A DNA stretch of 64,000 bases, taken from Trichocoleus desertorum NBK24. Lineage in GTDB: Bacteria > Cyanobacteriota > Cyanobacteriia > FACHB-46. The DNA lies in NCBI RefSeq assembly GCF_030409055.1, contig NZ_CP116619.1, forward strand, positions 4,295,628 to 4,359,627, written 5' to 3'. The notes below the pieces were generated by a model that was not told where the DNA came from, did not search any database, and saw only the letters and a program-made list of their open reading frames with translations. Below are positions 36,535-45,622 of this stretch, piece by piece (positions within the stretch are counted from its first letter, which is position 1; the number at the start of each line of letters is the position of its first letter). Made by a program: the position numbers and the translations under genes.

Positions 36535-38307
36535 ATGCCGGAGTTTTTGAAAATGTTTTTAGATTCAAGTCAGTTTATTCCGCATGGACATTGCTATCTT
36601 TGGCAACCTGGACTAGTTTGGCTGCATATAGCCTCTAACTCAATTATTGCCCTAGCTTATTATTCCATCCCGTTGATGTTGGTATACTTTGTCCACAGGC
36701 GGCGGGACATTCCTTTTAATGGGATTTTTATTTTATTTGGTATCTTTATTGTTGCTTGTGGTACCACCCACTTGATGGACATTTGGACGCTTTGGCATCC
36801 CCATTATTGGATATCGGGTTCGCTCAAAGCCATCACTGCGGCAGTTTCTTTGTACACTGCCTTAGAGTTAAGGTCTCTGATTCCTCAAGCTTTGTCGTTA
36901 CCCAGTTCGGCGCAACTTGAAGCCGCTAATCAAAAGCTGGAAGATGAGATTGTAGAACGCCAACGGATGGAAATCGCTTTGCGTGATTCCCAACAAATGT
37001 TGAAGTTGGTGATCGACACAATTCCACAAGCGATCTTCTGGAAGAACCATGAGTCAGTTTACTTGGGTTGCAATCGTAGCTTTGCCCTAGATGCAGGCTT
37101 AGCAGCATCAGAAGCAATCGTGGGCCGCACAGATTATGAGTTAGCTTGGAAACCAGAAGAAGCCGAGTTTTTTCAAAGTTGCGATCGCCAGTTTATAGAG
37201 AAAAATCATCCAGAATATCACATCCTTGAGCCGCAACTGCAAGCGGACGGTAGGCAATCTTGGTTAGATACAAGTAAGATTCCGTTGCATAATGCCGAAG
37301 GTCAAGTTGTAGGAATTCTAGGAATTTATGAAGATATTACAGAGCGTCAAATAGCAGATGCAGCTTTACGAGAATCGGAAGAATGTCTGCGTCAACGCAC
37401 CCAACAACTAGAGCAAACTCTCAAGGAACTACAAAAAACTCAATCGCAACTCATTCATACTGAAAAAATGTCTAGCTTGGGGCAATTGGTCGCTGGTATT
37501 GCTCATGAAATTAATAATCCAATTAACTTTATCTATGGCAATCTGAGCCATACCAACGAATACACTCAAGACTTGCTAAATTTGCTTGAGATTTATCAGC
37601 AAAGCTATCCCCATCCTGCTGAAACAGTTCAAGCCAAAGCTGAAGCAATTGACCTTGACTTTTTAACTGAGGACTTACCTAAAATGCTGTCTTCCATGAA
37701 GGTGGGAGCAGAGCGCATCCGGCAAATTGTCTTGTCCCTCCGCAACTTCTCTCGCCTAGAAGAATCAGAGATGAAGCCTGTGGATATTCATGAAGGTTTA
37801 GACAACACCTTACTGCTGCTACAACACCGTTTTAAGGAAAAAGTGGGGCGGTTTGGCGTTCAAGTGATCAAGGAATATGGCCCATTGCCAATGGTTGAGT
37901 GCTATGCAGGGCAGCTCAACCAAGTCTTTATGAATCTTATAGCTAATGCGATCGATGCTGTAGATGAGTTGCATCAAGTCACTACAGATCAATCAGCTCA
38001 GTCAACCTTTATTCGCATCGAGACCTCAGTCCTTGGCTCCAATCGAGTTGTGATCCGAATTGCCGACAACGGCATAGGTATGACAGAAACTGTCAGACAA
38101 CAGTTGTTTGATCCGTTCTTTACCACCAAGCCGTTAGGAAAGGGGACTGGGCTGGGATTATCCATCAGTTATCAGATTGTGACGGATAAGCATGGCGGCG
38201 AACTAACTTGTCACTCAGTCCCTGGACAAGGCACAGAGTTTCGGATTGAAATTCCAATCAAAGCCCAAAAATCAGCTTCACCGATTAACTCTGCGTTGCT
38301 GGTTTAG
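36535..38307 (+). CDS. Histidine kinase with ethylene-receptor-like membrane domain
   Basis: 590 aa. The N terminus (about 25-115) has three membrane helices matching the ETR1/SynEtr1 ethylene-binding domain: ALAYYSIPLMLVYFV and FIVACGTTHLMDIWTLW. Copper-ligand equivalents Cys75 and His79 (ETR1 Cys65, His69) are present, as are Tyr42, Ile45, Pro46 and Ile72. The ETR1 Asp25 position is Asn35. A PAS domain follows (about 150-275, FWKNHESVYLGCNRSFA), a coil, HisKA with His324 in GIAHEINNPINF, and an HATPase with ADNGIGM and GKGTGLGLSIS. No GAF domain is seen between the membrane domain and PAS. Its 3-prime end overlaps the convergent phosphoesterase by 23 bases. Confidence 0.9.
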   Translation: MPEFLKMFLDSSQFIPHGHCYLWQPGLVWLHIASNSIIALAYYSIPLMLVYFVHRRRDIPFNGIFILFGIFIVACGTTHLMDIWTLWHPHYWISGSLKAITAAVSLYTALELRSLIPQALSLPSSAQLEAANQKLEDEIVERQRMEIALRDSQQMLKLVIDTIPQAIFWKNHESVYLGCNRSFALDAGLAASEAIVGRTDYELAWKPEEAEFFQSCDRQFIEKNHPEYHILEPQLQADGRQSWLDTSKIPLHNAEGQVVGILGIYEDITERQIADAALRESEECLRQRTQQLEQTLKELQKTQSQLIHTEKMSSLGQLVAGIAHEINNPINFIYGNLSHTNEYTQDLLNLLEIYQQSYPHPAETVQAKAEAIDLDFLTEDLPKMLSSMKVGAERIRQIVLSLRNFSRLEESEMKPVDIHEGLDNTLLLLQHRFKEKVGRFGVQVIKEYGPLPMVECYAGQLNQVFMNLIANAIDAVDELHQVTTDQSAQSTFIRIETSVLGSNRVVIRIADNGIGMTETVRQQLFDPFFTTKPLGKGTGLGLSISYQIVTDKHGGELTCHSVPGQGTEFRIEIPIKAQKSASPINSALLV

Positions 38308-40156
38308 TTGGTGGAGTTTGCAAGAGCTGGAACTCATCAAACTTGATTACAGACGACTGAGGCTGACGGGTGTCAAAGTAATAGCTACTAACCGTGCCAT
38401 CGGCTGTATTGAAGGTGCTGAACGCGGTGATGTCGTTGCTGGACAGATAAGGCAGCGATCGCCCATTCTCATCTTTGAGGGGTGCGATCGTCGGGACCAC
38501 AGGCGCTAAACCGTTAGGATTGCCGAGTGCGGTGTAACTCGCTGAGTCAGAACTGGGAACTCCGGGCCTTGGCTGATCTACATAAGCCCCGTAGGAGTTG
38601 CCGACATTAGAAGTTTCGAGAAAATTCATGCCGCTGGGACTTACAAAGCGGTTCCACACATGACAGTGACCGTAGAACACTAACTGCACCCCTGCGGACT
38701 CTAGAAGTGGCATCACGTCTCGGATCAAGTAGTCGTTCTCTGGCGGGTACTCATACCGAACTACTTGGATGGTGCCGTTCGGTGCGCGATCGCTCACGGT
38801 TACAGGGTCGGTGTAAGGCGGGACGACATTGCCTCCTAAAGAATGGGGGGGATGGTGCAACATCACCACTTTGTACTTGGCTTGCTGAAACTCCGGGCTG
38901 TTTAATTCCTGCTGCAACCATTGGTACTGCTTGCTGCCCTGAGCGATCGGCTCAAAAATGTGTTGCCCATAGCCCCAAGCATCTTGGTCGAGTTGAGATA
39001 ACTCCTTGGCCTGCTGACTTTCCTGCGGTACTGGGTCACTGTATTTGCCGCGAATCTCAGAGCCGATTTCTGGGACGCGCCAAATGTTGGTTGCGTATAG
39101 AACCACTAAGCGAATGTCGCCAAAAGTAGCGGCGTAGTAGGTTTTGCCGCCCGTTTCACTAGTAGGCAGGGTAAAGATTTCTTCGTAGGTATCTGTGTTG
39201 AAGGACTGATCTTTAATCCAAGTAGTGCGATTTGTGGCATCATCTGCGGACTGGCTCGGTGCCTGTGCATAACGAGCTGAGGCGATCGCCCGAGGGACAG
39301 CATTATCAAATTGGCTATTTAAGGAGTTCTCCATTGAGAAGCGTCCCATTACCTCATGATTGCCAATCGTGGTAAACAGAGGCGCATGTTGAATAATCTC
39401 GCCTCCCCGGTAAATGGTTTTCTGGCCTTGTTTCTCCAGCTTGTAGGCCGCTCGACCTTGCAGAGCTGGGAAGAAGGCTCCGCCGCGATTGTCATCAAAC
39501 CACTCGGAGGCGCGATCGGGAATGTTAACTAGGTCTCCCGCCAAAAACACCGCATCTACTGTGCCGACCGTCTCAACTACCTTTTGTAAGTTTGCTGATA
39601 CCAAAGGCTTGAGCTGGTGGTCGGAGGTGAGCAAAATTTTGAGAGCTGTTTGAGGGGTAGGCTGAGGTACCAAGCTAAACACTCGGCTCGTAACCACTTG
39701 CCCATCTTCCTGCACACTGGTAACTCGATACGGCACCCGCACTCCTGGCGTTAGACCGCTAACTTCTGCTTCATGCCGCCAAATCTGTCGTCGTTGGGGT
39801 TTGGCATCAATTAGGTTTGCAGCAATCGGAGAGCTAACCTGCGATTTTTGATCTTCACGGGTGCGACTGAGTTGGGTGCTAGTGGCGGTGACGGTGCGAT
39901 CGCGATCTTTTTCGGTAGGTGCTGTTAGGCCAGGGCCATAGGTGACAAAGTGCCGAGAACCCGGAAACTCGGTGAACCAGACCACTCGTACGGAAGTAGA
40001 GGTAGGCAGTTGCAGAAACGGATCAGTCAGTAACCGAGGAGTGGCAGCCATAAATATAGAGGTGGAATTGAAGGCAGGTAGAAGCGTAGCTAGGATAGCG
40101 ATCGCCAAACCCAGGACTATGAGGGGTATCAACCCTCGATTCCAGCGTTGAAGCAT
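38285..40156 (-). CDS. Secreted metallophosphoesterase with N-terminal Fn3-like domain
   Basis: 623 aa from ATG 40156; a TTG at 40171 is less likely. The N terminus is a signal peptide (LIPLIVLGLAIAILATLL), then a fibronectin-III-like domain as in purple acid phosphatases (VRVVWFTEFPGSRHFVTYG). The calcineurin-like metal-binding set is complete: LTSDHQ, LAGDLVNI, TIGNHEVMG, MLHHPPHS and FYGHCHVWN. Probably a periplasmic or secreted phosphatase; substrate unknown. A decayed second copy of its 3-prime end lies at 34971-35085. Confidence 0.87.
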   Translation of the reverse strand: MLQRWNRGLIPLIVLGLAIAILATLLPAFNSTSIFMAATPRLLTDPFLQLPTSTSVRVVWFTEFPGSRHFVTYGPGLTAPTEKDRDRTVTATSTQLSRTREDQKSQVSSPIAANLIDAKPQRRQIWRHEAEVSGLTPGVRVPYRVTSVQEDGQVVTSRVFSLVPQPTPQTALKILLTSDHQLKPLVSANLQKVVETVGTVDAVFLAGDLVNIPDRASEWFDDNRGGAFFPALQGRAAYKLEKQGQKTIYRGGEIIQHAPLFTTIGNHEVMGRFSMENSLNSQFDNAVPRAIASARYAQAPSQSADDATNRTTWIKDQSFNTDTYEEIFTLPTSETGGKTYYAATFGDIRLVVLYATNIWRVPEIGSEIRGKYSDPVPQESQQAKELSQLDQDAWGYGQHIFEPIAQGSKQYQWLQQELNSPEFQQAKYKVVMLHHPPHSLGGNVVPPYTDPVTVSDRAPNGTIQVVRYEYPPENDYLIRDVMPLLESAGVQLVFYGHCHVWNRFVSPSGMNFLETSNVGNSYGAYVDQPRPGVPSSDSASYTALGNPNGLAPVVPTIAPLKDENGRSLPYLSSNDITAFSTFNTADGTVSSYYFDTRQPQSSVIKFDEFQLLQTPPTKPATQS

Positions 40157-40204
40157 GCCTAATTTTCTCAATCACCTATCCCCCGTTCTGTCAAAGCGAC
40201 ATCA

Positions 40205-40972
40205 TCAAAGTGACATAAATGGATCGAGCCAGAGCAAAATGGATTGCTTGAGTTGATTAAGTTCTCGGTACACTTCTTGCTTCATCCATTGGGCGATCGC
40301 ATCTAGCGGCGTAAAAACCGAGCCACTTTTCCAGGCGACATCTTGGCCCAAGGGAGTGGTATGGCTACCCGGTAACTTTTGCAGCGTCACCATATCCGGA
40401 AAGCGCTCCTGCAAAACCTTACTCATGGCTATGGTTTGGTCCAAGGTGTCATTGGTAAATTTGATCAGCAAATTCCGCCGTACCTGGTAGCGCTCACCGA
40501 CTAAAGCCATTGTTTCGAGGGGAGAGGGCGTAAACTCAACTGCGAAACTAGGCGAAAGTTGATCCATTAAGGGAATGGCATCTCGCGCCGCATAGTTATT
40601 GAAAGAGATCAAGATATTACCCGCTCTCTCAACGGCAAAAGAACTGCCAATTAGCAAGTGGAGTTTGCAGCCCATGCTGTGCCCCAAGCCATAGATCGGT
40701 AGGTAGCGCTTTTGCAGCAGTCCTCTGGTCTGGAGTTGCGCAAAGGCTCGCTCAAAATTTCGCAGTACCTGATGAGCGATCGCGCCATGATCCATCGTAT
40801 TGACAAAAGGAGTGGCAATAATCACGTAACCTTGCCGGCTGAGATGTTCGAGCAACCACCGGTAAGTCACATGAGGCGCAGTAGCGACAAAGGCTCCGCC
40901 TAAGAAATGAATGATCGCGATCGGTCGCGGCGGAATTAAGACCCAATTACCCGAAACTTCCAGCCAGTCCAT
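40205..40972 (-). CDS. DUF1350 alpha/beta-hydrolase-like protein
   Basis: 255 aa from ATG 40972 (GTG at 40978 is also possible). Shows the DUF1350 pattern shared by cyanobacteria and plastids: IIHFLGGAFVATAPHVTYRW, GYVIIATPFVNTMDH and the nucleophile-elbow-like GLGHSMGCKLHLLI with Ser in GHSMG. LPGSHTTPLGQD near the end would supply the His. An esterase-like activity is plausible but no substrate is known. Confidence 0.86.
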   Translation of the reverse strand: MDWLEVSGNWVLIPPRPIAIIHFLGGAFVATAPHVTYRWLLEHLSRQGYVIIATPFVNTMDHGAIAHQVLRNFERAFAQLQTRGLLQKRYLPIYGLGHSMGCKLHLLIGSSFAVERAGNILISFNNYAARDAIPLMDQLSPSFAVEFTPSPLETMALVGERYQVRRNLLIKFTNDTLDQTIAMSKVLQERFPDMVTLQKLPGSHTTPLGQDVAWKSGSVFTPLDAIAQWMKQEVYRELNQLKQSILLWLDPFMSL

Positions 40973-41061
40973 GCCCACAATCCATGCCTACAAAATGTAA
41001 ACAATACGTTACCTTTCTCTCTTCATCCTAATACTTTGTTTTCTATGACCAGGAGGGAACA

Positions 41062-41199
41062 ATGGATCTAGCTGGAGACCCATCCGAGAAAAGATATGGA
41101 CGCCAAGCAGCGGGACATCCAAACCCAGGAGCCAACCGAGCAGCCGCCAATTTTAGCAGAACGCTTACATTCAGAAGCGATCGCCCTCCAACAAACTGA
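41062..41199 (+). CDS. Possible 45-codon overlapping upstream ORF
   Basis: An ATG at 41062 stands five bases after a strong AGGAGG (41051-41056) and opens a frame that runs over the start of the GGDEF-EAL gene in a different reading frame, ending at TGA 41197-41199. The downstream ATG at 41096 has only a weak ribosome-binding site. The peptide (MDLAGDPSEKRYGRQAAG at its start) has no recognised domain. It may be a regulatory leader ORF or simply a misplaced signal. Confidence 0.3.
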   Translation: MDLAGDPSEKRYGRQAAGHPNPGANRAAANFSRTLTFRSDRPPTN

Positions 41200-42952
41200 A
41201 TATCAGCAGTTGCAGGCCCAGCTCAAAGACACCCAACAAGAACTGTCCAATATCAAGCTAGCCCTTGATGAAGCCGCTATTGTCGTCATGACAGATACGA
41301 CGGGTATCATTCGGTATGTGAATGGCAAGTTCTGTCGGCTCTCGCAATATTCCCAGGAAGAATTGCTACAGCAAAATTATCGCATGATCAATTCTGGCTA
41401 CCACCCGCCAGAGTTTTTCCAGGCGCTCTGGTCAACCATCAGCCAAGGCAAAGTTTGGCAAGGCGAGATTCGCAATAAAGCCAAAGATGGTTCCTACTAT
41501 TGGGTAGACACCACTATCGTTTCTTATCTGGATGAGCAAGGGCTGCCCTTCCAATACTTAGCCATTCAGTTTGACATCACCGAGCGCAAACGGATTGAAG
41601 AGCGATTGCGCCACGATGCCTTCCATGACGTGCTCACGGGGTTACCCAACCGCGCCTTGTTTATGGCTCGCTTAGGTCGAGCGATGGAACATGTGAAGCG
41701 GCGCTCTCATTTCTCATTTGCTCTCCTCTTCGTAGACCTGGACTACTTCAAAACCCTGAATGATACCTTGGGGCATTTAGTGGGTGATCAATTGCTAGTT
41801 GCGATCGCTCGCCGTCTAGAGTCTTGCTTGCGAATCGGTGACACCGTAGCCCGATTTGGCGGTGATGAATTCACTGTGCTGCTAGAAGACACTAAAGATG
41901 TTCAAGATGCAATCCGCGTCGCCGAAAGACTCCAGCGAGAGTTACAACTGCCTTTCTACCTTAGCGGCCACGAAATTCTGACCACGGCGAGTATTGGTAT
42001 TGCCTTCAGCTCTAGCGACCATCACCAACCTGAAGACATTCTACGGGACGCTGATTTAGCGCTGTACCAAGCGAAAGCCGCAGGCCGCAACCGCTACGAA
42101 CTCTTCGATGCTTCTATGCACCGAGGTAATCTGGCTCACCTGCAACTGGAGCACGATTTACGGCGGGCGATCGCTAAAGCTCAAATGGATGCTCTAGAAC
42201 CAGAATCCCAAGAACTATGGTTGCAGTACCAACCGATTGTATCGCTCAAAACTAATCGGATCATGGGTTTCGAAGCCTTAATTCGGTGGCATCACCCAGA
42301 GCGGGGCTTAATCCCTCCTGCCGATTTTATTCCCCTGGCCGAAGAAACTGGCTTGATTATGCCGATCGGTCAGTGGGTTTTGCGACAAGCTTGCCAGCAA
42401 CTCTACACTTGGCAGCAACTGACGTCATTACCTTGGCCGCTCATTGTCAGCGTCAACCTTTCGAGCCGCCAATTTACTCAACCAGATTTAGTTAATCAAG
42501 TCAGCCAGATTCTGCAAGAAACCCATCTAAATCCCCGTTACCTGAAACTAGAAATTACTGAAAGTGTGGTTATGGAAAATGCTGAGGTGGCGACAACGAT
42601 GCTACAGCAGCTCAAAGGTTTAGGCATTCAACTCGCAATTGATGATTTTGGCACTGGCTATTCTTCGCTGAGCTATTTATACCGCTTTCCGATTGATACG
42701 TTGAAGATTGACCGCTCCTTTATCAACCGTATCGATATTGATGGCGAGAACCTAGAAATTGTCCGTACCATCGTTACCTTGGCTTGGAATTTAGGGATGG
42801 ATGTGATTGCGGAAGGGGTGGAAACAGCCAAACAGTTAGCTCAACTTAAAGCTTTGAAGTGTGAGTATGCCCAAGGCTATTTCTTTGCTAGACCGCTGAA
42901 TTGTGAAGCTGCAACCGCTTTGATTGCAACTGGAATCATCACAGCCCATTAA
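41096..42952 (+). CDS. PAS-GGDEF-EAL cyclic-di-GMP enzyme
   Basis: 618 aa. An N-terminal coil (about 25-60) leads to a PAS/PAC domain (about 60-170, MTDTTGIIRYVNGKFCRLSQ and FQYLAIQFDITERKRI). The diguanylate cyclase domain has intact GGDEF at 255-259 and an RxxD inhibitory site (RIGD, 246-249) exactly five residues before it. The phosphodiesterase domain has EAL at 393-395, NLSSRQF, KLEITES, DDFGTGYSSL and AEGVET. Both halves thus look catalytically competent and product-inhibited synthesis is possible. No membrane helix: cytoplasmic. A ComFB-family gene lies 0.8 kb downstream. Confidence 0.95.
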   Translation: MDAKQRDIQTQEPTEQPPILAERLHSEAIALQQTEYQQLQAQLKDTQQELSNIKLALDEAAIVVMTDTTGIIRYVNGKFCRLSQYSQEELLQQNYRMINSGYHPPEFFQALWSTISQGKVWQGEIRNKAKDGSYYWVDTTIVSYLDEQGLPFQYLAIQFDITERKRIEERLRHDAFHDVLTGLPNRALFMARLGRAMEHVKRRSHFSFALLFVDLDYFKTLNDTLGHLVGDQLLVAIARRLESCLRIGDTVARFGGDEFTVLLEDTKDVQDAIRVAERLQRELQLPFYLSGHEILTTASIGIAFSSSDHHQPEDILRDADLALYQAKAAGRNRYELFDASMHRGNLAHLQLEHDLRRAIAKAQMDALEPESQELWLQYQPIVSLKTNRIMGFEALIRWHHPERGLIPPADFIPLAEETGLIMPIGQWVLRQACQQLYTWQQLTSLPWPLIVSVNLSSRQFTQPDLVNQVSQILQETHLNPRYLKLEITESVVMENAEVATTMLQQLKGLGIQLAIDDFGTGYSSLSYLYRFPIDTLKIDRSFINRIDIDGENLEIVRTIVTLAWNLGMDVIAEGVETAKQLAQLKALKCEYAQGYFFARPLNCEAATALIATGIITAH

Positions 42953-43006
42953 GGCGAATAATGCGAATCAATGCCAATTCTGGCAGGCCCCTGGGCTAAC
43001 CTTGAC

Positions 43007-43034
43007 AAGGTGATGGGTAAAAGGTGATGGGTAA
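43007..43034. repeat. Tandem duplication of a 14-base unit
   Basis: AAGGTGATGGGTAA occurs twice in direct succession (43007-43020, 43021-43034) in the spacer after the GGDEF-EAL gene. A small hairpin CCTTG-A-CAAGG overlaps its left end. Likely a replication-slippage duplication. Confidence 0.6.
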
Positions 43035-43124
43035 AAACCACCTGGATGATAGATACAGTCTTTTAGGCTTTGGAGAATAAATGGAAGAGTAGGGCTTTTA
43101 GCGCATGGATGAAGCGACGTAGTT

Positions 43125-43706
43125 ATGGTTAGAAATGAATCCATTACCCGTAGTTTCATGCTGCTGTGCTTGGGAGCAGCTTTGTTAACGTTGGTAGTGC
43201 GATCGCAGACTAATGCCGCTTCTGTTACACCACAGCAACCTGCCATTAGCCTACCGCTTCAACCCGTCAAGAGTGCTTCTGCATCTTCGAAGCCCAAACC
43301 GATGACGCCAGCCCAAGCTCAAACTCGCCTGGTTGTAGACTTGAGCGATCGCAAAGTTTCTATTTACCGCAGCCAAAAGTTGCAAGCGAGTTACCCAGTT
43401 GCGATTGGTCAAGCAGGCTGGGAAACCCCCACAGGCACTTTTGAAATCACTCAAATGCAAACTAATCCAGTTTGGCAGCACCCAATTACCGATCAGCTGA
43501 TCACCGCTGGGGCTGATAGCCCTTTGGGACTGCGCTGGATCGGTTTTTGGTCTGATGGCCACAACCAAATTGGCTTCCACGGTACGAATCAGGAAGAGTT
43601 AATTGGTCAGGCGGTCTCCCACGGCTGTGTACGCATGCGGAATCAAGATATTGTGGCGCTCTACCAACAAGTTGCAGAAGGAACGCCAGTCATAGTGCAG
43701 CCTTAA
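43125..43706 (+). CDS. L,D-transpeptidase (YkuD family)
   Basis: 193 aa. An N-terminal hydrophobic export signal (FMLLCLGAALLTLVV), a Pro/Ser-rich linker, then the YkuD domain from about residue 66: VVDLSDRKVSIYRSQKLQAS, PVAIGQAGWETPTGTFEI, IGFHGTNQ and the catalytic SHGCVRMRN with Cys168. Makes 3-3 crosslinks in peptidoglycan or attaches proteins to it in the periplasm. The M23 peptidase nearby may act on the same polymer. Confidence 0.93.
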   Translation: MVRNESITRSFMLLCLGAALLTLVVRSQTNAASVTPQQPAISLPLQPVKSASASSKPKPMTPAQAQTRLVVDLSDRKVSIYRSQKLQASYPVAIGQAGWETPTGTFEITQMQTNPVWQHPITDQLITAGADSPLGLRWIGFWSDGHNQIGFHGTNQEELIGQAVSHGCVRMRNQDIVALYQQVAEGTPVIVQP

Positions 43707-43727
43707 GCTTAGTAAAGCTTGTAGACC

Positions 43728-44276
43728 TTAACTATCTGAAGGATGAGGTTCAAACTTGGGTGCGTAAACCTGTAGCAGCGTGCTGACTTGGGTTAATACT
43801 TCGTCGCCAGAGTTTTTACCGATCGCTTGCCGTTCAGGGAAGAATTCTGGTCGGTCTAGGTTGCGGGCGATCGCTTCACTCACCTGTTGCGCAATCAAGC
43901 CGTGTAGTTCTTCTTTGGCACGGTTACGTTGGTAGTTAGCGCCTTCTTCGGTGGTGGCGTAAAGAGGTGGCAATCGGTTCAAGGCATAAGCAGCAATATC
44001 ACCCAAATCGAGCGTGCAATCACTGGTAGCTTCAATTTCAGCGACACGAGCGATCGCTTCAGTGAGTACCAACTCTTCCATCACGTTAATGAACTGCTTT
44101 CTGGGTACAGCCACAACTTCACCCGTTAGTAATGCTCCCATTAAGCGATCGAGGGCCATATATTCCTCAATCGATAATTCAGAAGCCGTGTCACAGATGC
44201 GGCCTACCTCAGCTTCCATTGCTGGAGTGAGATAACCATCCTGTAATGCCTGCTCTACAATTTTCTCAATACTCAT
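43728..44276 (-). CDS. ComFB-family protein, candidate c-di-GMP/c-di-NMP receptor
   Basis: 182 aa, ATG at 44276. The core VMEELVLTEAIARVA, DLGDIAAYALNRLPPLYATT and the helix before it match the ComFB family. Cyanobacterial ComFB/CdgR proteins have been reported to bind cyclic dinucleotides and to influence motility, competence or cell size. An N-terminal extension (about 1-55, SIEKIVEQALQDGYLTPAME) precedes the core. Its nearness to the GGDEF-EAL gene (0.8 kb, opposite strand) fits a signalling role, although the two are not in one operon. Confidence 0.78.
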   Translation of the reverse strand: MSIEKIVEQALQDGYLTPAMEAEVGRICDTASELSIEEYMALDRLMGALLTGEVVAVPRKQFINVMEELVLTEAIARVAEIEATSDCTLDLGDIAAYALNRLPPLYATTEEGANYQRNRAKEELHGLIAQQVSEAIARNLDRPEFFPERQAIGKNSGDEVLTQVSTLLQVYAPKFEPHPSDS

Positions 44277-44395
44277 AACGCCTCTTCGCTCCCCGCCACC
44301 ATTTTATAAATGGGCAACCTGCTGCAAGCATCTTGCTTTAGTTTGCCCCAGAATTGCCTCGTTGGACGAAATATCACCCAGAACTTCCCATAACA

Positions 44396-45292
44396 TCATT
44401 CCAGTCCTTGATAACGCCAGGGCACTGGATCTACGGCCTTTCCTTGGACATATAAGCCCCAGTGCAGATGTGGCCCTGTAGAAGCTCCACTAGACCCTAC
44501 TGCCCCAACGACCTGCCCAGCCCGAACCATGTCACCCTCTTTCACATTAATGCGGCTGAGGTGTAAATAAATCGTTTGGACTCCTTGGCCGTGGTCTAGT
44601 CCTACCACATTGCCATTAATCTTAAACCCTTGAGACTCACGACCGACTAGAACCACTCGTCCCGCTGCTGCTGCCACGACAGGAGAACCTGTTGCGCCCG
44701 CATAATCTACCCCTGAATGGTAATAATCGTTGGCAAACACTCCGTTGTAGTAGCGACGAATGCCATAAATGGTGGTGATTTCTCCTTGATTAGGTCGCAA
44801 AAAAGGGCCATTCCAGAATTTTTGAGGAGTAACTAAACGCTTGAAGGCATCCACTCGGTCAAATTCGGCATCGCTAATGTCCTCGGTTTTGCCTGGTGGC
44901 AACCAAATTCTTTGAGTTGGGAAGGAGCGATCGCGCAACCGAACCGCCAAATTTTTCACCTGCCCCTCACCCGCCACCTGAATGTTTAGGGTGCCAGGTT
45001 TGTTGAGTGGAGTGGTTGGCAACAAAGCCCGAAATCGATTGGGGCCGATCAGATAAGTGTCGAAAGTTTGGTTCCCTAAGGTCACTCTAGGGCTGCTACT
45101 CACAGCAGGATTATCTTGCCGCACTACCACAGAAATTGTGTCGCCTAGCTGCGGAGAGGTAGGTGTGATTTGCACTTGTAGAGCTTGCGCTGGAGTAATC
45201 GAGGCGATCGCTCCAGTTGCTACACCGAGCGGTGCTAGTACGAGCTTAAATAACCAATTGCCAAAGCAGCGGGAGGGAGAAGAAGCGATCAC
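44396..45292 (-). CDS. M23-family metallopeptidase (LytM-like)
   Basis: Exported peptidase or amidase activator. Zinc-site motifs: Hx3D in YYHSGVDYAGATGSP and HLHW in GASTGPHLHWGLYV; AGRVVLVGRES and HLSRINVKEGDMVRAGQ fill the M23 fold (about 180-295). GTG at 45292 is chosen because it gives a normal signal peptide ending near ITPAQA and has AAGGA upstream. A TTG at 45382 would add 30 hydrophilic residues ahead of the signal. Acts on peptidoglycan, possibly in daughter-cell separation. Confidence 0.85.
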   Translation of the reverse strand: MIASSPSRCFGNWLFKLVLAPLGVATGAIASITPAQALQVQITPTSPQLGDTISVVVRQDNPAVSSSPRVTLGNQTFDTYLIGPNRFRALLPTTPLNKPGTLNIQVAGEGQVKNLAVRLRDRSFPTQRIWLPPGKTEDISDAEFDRVDAFKRLVTPQKFWNGPFLRPNQGEITTIYGIRRYYNGVFANDYYHSGVDYAGATGSPVVAAAAGRVVLVGRESQGFKINGNVVGLDHGQGVQTIYLHLSRINVKEGDMVRAGQVVGAVGSSGASTGPHLHWGLYVQGKAVDPVPWRYQGLE

Positions 45293-45622
45293 GATCTCAA
45301 GATGTCCTTCACGACGACTGTCAGACTTAGACTCATCATCTCTTGTATCTGTTTCCAAGTCTGCCCAGCCATTTCGGGACAAATTTTAGAGGAGTAACTT
45401 CCTTAGCGTCAATCACTCTCAGGATGGGAGGTGTAAGGTGGAGGCTTAAGTGGGAAGCCGCAGTGGGAGAGCTGAGATGGGGAGTTCAAGTGGAAGTAGT
45501 TTACACAGGGCGATCGCGAGGCTTTCCTAGCCCAACTTAAGCTGTACTCTCCCCAGAGTCGTAAAAACCTCTTATTCTGAAGTTTGTATACCTTAATATT
45601 TCTCTCATTTATTTAAAAACCT
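45293..45622. promoter_or_regulatory. M23/antiporter intergenic region, G-rich on plus strand
   Basis: 330 bases between divergent genes. 45421-45500 is purine-rich with many GG/GGG runs (for example GGGAGGTGTAAGGTGGAGG), and AGTGGGA recurs. It could form a two-tetrad G-quadruplex but lacks strict GGG spacing. No promoter hexamers are convincing. Confidence 0.35.

Noticed and set aside
45421-45500. G-quadruplex between the M23 and antiporter genes
   Set aside because: Only GG runs are regularly spaced; a strict GGG-N1-7 pattern is absent, so it was kept only as a G-rich note.
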